This document shows, in pieces, positions 62,547-64,000 of a stretch of 64,000 nt of DNA (its first letter is position 1; each line of letters opens with the position of its first letter). Source of the stretch: Streptomyces roseifaciens (lineage in GTDB: Bacteria; Actinomycetota; Actinomycetes; Streptomycetales; Streptomycetaceae); contig NZ_LNBE01000002.1 in the NCBI RefSeq assembly GCF_001445655.1, forward strand, positions 1 through 64,000, given 5' to 3'. Position numbers and translations under genes: made by a program. The notes beneath the pieces were generated by a model that was not told the DNA's origin, ran no database searches, and saw only the letters and a list, made by a program, of their open reading frames with translations.

Positions 62547-63881
62547 ATGAACGACCTGGTCGCCGGCGGGAACGCCATGCTGCCCGACGGCACGTTGACG
62601 CTCCGCGTGCCCGGCCCCTTCGACCTTTCAGTCATCGTCACCGGCGAGAGCGGAAAGGTCGAAGGGGACGGGGACTTCGTCTTCTACAACCAGCCGTCCG
62701 CGCCCGGAGCCCGGCTCGCCGGTGACACCGTCACCGTCGACCCCCGCGGCTTGCGGCACGGGGCCGCGCGGGTCACGGTCGTGGTCAGCCCGGCCGACCC
62801 CGGCACACGGCTCGGGGCGCTGCCCCTGCCCGTCCTGAGCGTCGCGGAAAGCGGCGGCGGGGTCCTGGCCAGGTTCGCGCCGCCGCGCCCCGGCCCGGAG
62901 ACAGTGCTGATGCTCGCCGAGCTCTACCGGCGCGGCACCGGCTGGAGGATACGGGCCCTGGGCCAAGGCTATGCGGACGGACTCGCGGGCGTGGCCAGGG
63001 ACTTCGGCGTGGACGTGGCGGACGAGGGAGACGGGGCGCACGCGACGCACACGACGCACACGACGCACACGACGCACACGACGTATGCGACGCACAGGCC
63101 GGACGCGACGGGTGACGCCTTCGCCGCCCTCGTGAACGCCGAGCGGTCCGCGGCCGGGGTGCCGTCCGTGACCGTGGACCACCGGCTGGTCTCCGCGGCG
63201 CGGGCCCACGCCGCGGACATGGCCGCGCACGGCCGCCTCGCCGCCGAGAGCCCGGACGGGACGTCCCTCCACCACCGTATAGCCGCCACCGGCTACCGCT
63301 GCCTGACCGTCACCGAGCACCTCGTCTCCGGCCCGCGCACCCCGGCCGAGTTCGTCGCCTACTGCCTGGGCGGGAGCGAGCGTGCGCTGCCGTTCCGGGA
63401 TCCGGCCGTCGCCCACGTCGGCGTCGGCCACGCGGCGGCACCGTCGGGGGACACCTACTGGACCGCCGTGTGGGCCGCGCCCATGACCCCCGGCGGGCTC
63501 GCCCGGCTGGCCGCGGAGGTCACCGCCCTCACCAACGCCGAGCGCGCCGCGGCCGGTCTGCGCCCGCTGGCCGCCGATCCCCGGCTGGCCGCCGCCGCGC
63601 AGGCGCACAGCGACGACATGGTCGCCCGCGACTTCTACGCCCACACCTCGCCGGAGGGGAGCGAGCCCTGGGACCGGGCGCGGGCGGCGGGGTGCCCGCA
63701 CCCGGGCATCGGCGAGAACATCGCCTGCGGGCAGCGCAGCGCGGCGGAAGTCGTCCGGGGCTGGATGAACAGCCCCGGCCACCGCGCCAACATCCTCAAG
63801 CCGGACTTCGCGTACATCGGCGTCGGCTACGCCACGGGCAGCCGGGCCGGCACGTACTGGACGCAGCTGTTCGGCACGTGA
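62547..63881 (+). CDS. TerD domain fused to two CAP/SCP domains
   Basis: A 444-residue three-domain protein. Residues about 1-170 are a TerD domain (DLSVIV, GDFVFYNQPSA, YRRGTGWRIRALGQGYADGLAGVARDFGVDV). A linker of about 20 residues is a His-Thr repeat (ATHTTHTTHTTHTT), encoded by 9-base units at about 63036-63098. Residues about 195-310 form a degenerate CAP domain and 330-444 an intact CAP domain (NAERAAAGLRPLA, HSDDMVARDFYAHTSPEG, GENIACG, SPGHRANIL). No signal peptide. GGAGGA at 62535-62540 sets ATG 62547. TerD proteins bind calcium; CAP domains bind lipids or proteases. Confidence 0.87.
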   Translation: MNDLVAGGNAMLPDGTLTLRVPGPFDLSVIVTGESGKVEGDGDFVFYNQPSAPGARLAGDTVTVDPRGLRHGAARVTVVVSPADPGTRLGALPLPVLSVAESGGGVLARFAPPRPGPETVLMLAELYRRGTGWRIRALGQGYADGLAGVARDFGVDVADEGDGAHATHTTHTTHTTHTTYATHRPDATGDAFAALVNAERSAAGVPSVTVDHRLVSAARAHAADMAAHGRLAAESPDGTSLHHRIAATGYRCLTVTEHLVSGPRTPAEFVAYCLGGSERALPFRDPAVAHVGVGHAAAPSGDTYWTAVWAAPMTPGGLARLAAEVTALTNAERAAAGLRPLAADPRLAAAAQAHSDDMVARDFYAHTSPEGSEPWDRARAAGCPHPGIGENIACGQRSAAEVVRGWMNSPGHRANILKPDFAYIGVGYATGSRAGTYWTQLFGT

Positions 63882-63920
63882 CCGGGGCCGGCGCCGAGGC
63901 CGGGGCGGGGCGGGGCGGGG

Positions 63921-64000
63921 TCAGGCGAGTCCGAGCCCGCCGTCGTCCACCGGCGCGAAGTGCCGCTCCACGTCCGCTTCCGTCACGGCCTCCAGCCGGT
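63921..64000 (-). CDS. C-terminal end of an unidentified protein (partial)
   Basis: The window ends in a minus-strand frame that reads RLEAVTEADVERHFAPVDDG and then GLGLA before a stop. The codon use fits a real gene, convergent with the TerD-CAP gene. About 25 residues are visible, too few to name a family. Confidence 0.5.
   Translation of the reverse strand, partial: RLEAVTEADVERHFAPVDDGGLGLA

Overview
The window reads as Streptomyces chromosome. It is very GC-rich, uses many GTG and TTG starts, and packs genes with four-base stop/start overlaps. It carries several families typical of streptomycetes: a conservon, a CYP157-type P450, DUF5999, a SpoIIE/HATPase regulator and a split NHEJ gene set. 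I see no rRNA, tRNA, IS element, integrase or CRISPR array; this looks like core chromosome with a few accessory islands.

Region 1 (1-14490) is a long co-directional block. It holds a CDP-alcohol phosphatidyltransferase, a sugar nucleotidyltransferase fused to a degenerate phosphomannomutase domain, DUF881, small basic protein, DUF881, a GarA-type FHA protein, MerR, DUF151 nuclease-like and MerR genes. Then come dinB, a PRC-barrel gene on the other strand, and gcvP behind a tandem glycine riboswitch. The gene order closely follows the Mycobacterium tuberculosis Rv1822-Rv1832 block, although gcvH is missing and dinB/PRC-barrel are inserted. GarA-type proteins control 2-oxoglutarate and glutamate metabolism, so the linkage to glycine cleavage is probably functional.

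Region 2 (14500-33930) is mixed metabolism and regulation. It has DUF5999, an unknown protein, a glutamate-cysteine ligase family enzyme, a CPBP protease, a PhzF enzyme, a secreted sphingomyelinase-D-like enzyme and a Clp-N protein. Three EamA transporters follow; one has a possible leader-peptide attenuator and another is divergent from a LysR gene. The rest comprises a MocR regulator divergent from a flavoprotein, an isochorismatase-fold protein without its catalytic triad, a Rieske lipoprotein, a HipA-like kinase/DUF3037 pair, a fabG/SDR operon and ung.

Region 3 (33940-46700) holds a lipoprotein, a DinB-superfamily protein, an oxidoreductase and lnt, followed by a terpene synthase. The synthase converges on, and overlaps, a five-gene conservon (cvnA-cvnB-cvnC-cvnD-CYP157). 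A 904-residue LAL-like ATPase without a DNA-binding domain is divergent from the conservon.

Region 4 (46700-64000) holds ku, a LigD-type polymerase and a LigD-type ligase, then a PHP protein, an FAD enzyme and a lipase maturation factor. A PAS-GAF-PP2C-HATPase regulator and a secreted CinY/HET-C-like protein follow. The methylmalonyl-CoA mutase operon mutA-mutB-meaB and a TerD-CAP fusion protein close the window.

Regulation is readable in several places. dinB and ung each have a match to the mycobacterial RecA-independent (PafBC-type) DNA-damage promoter. Many genes have a -10 box six or seven bases before the start codon, which implies leaderless mRNAs.
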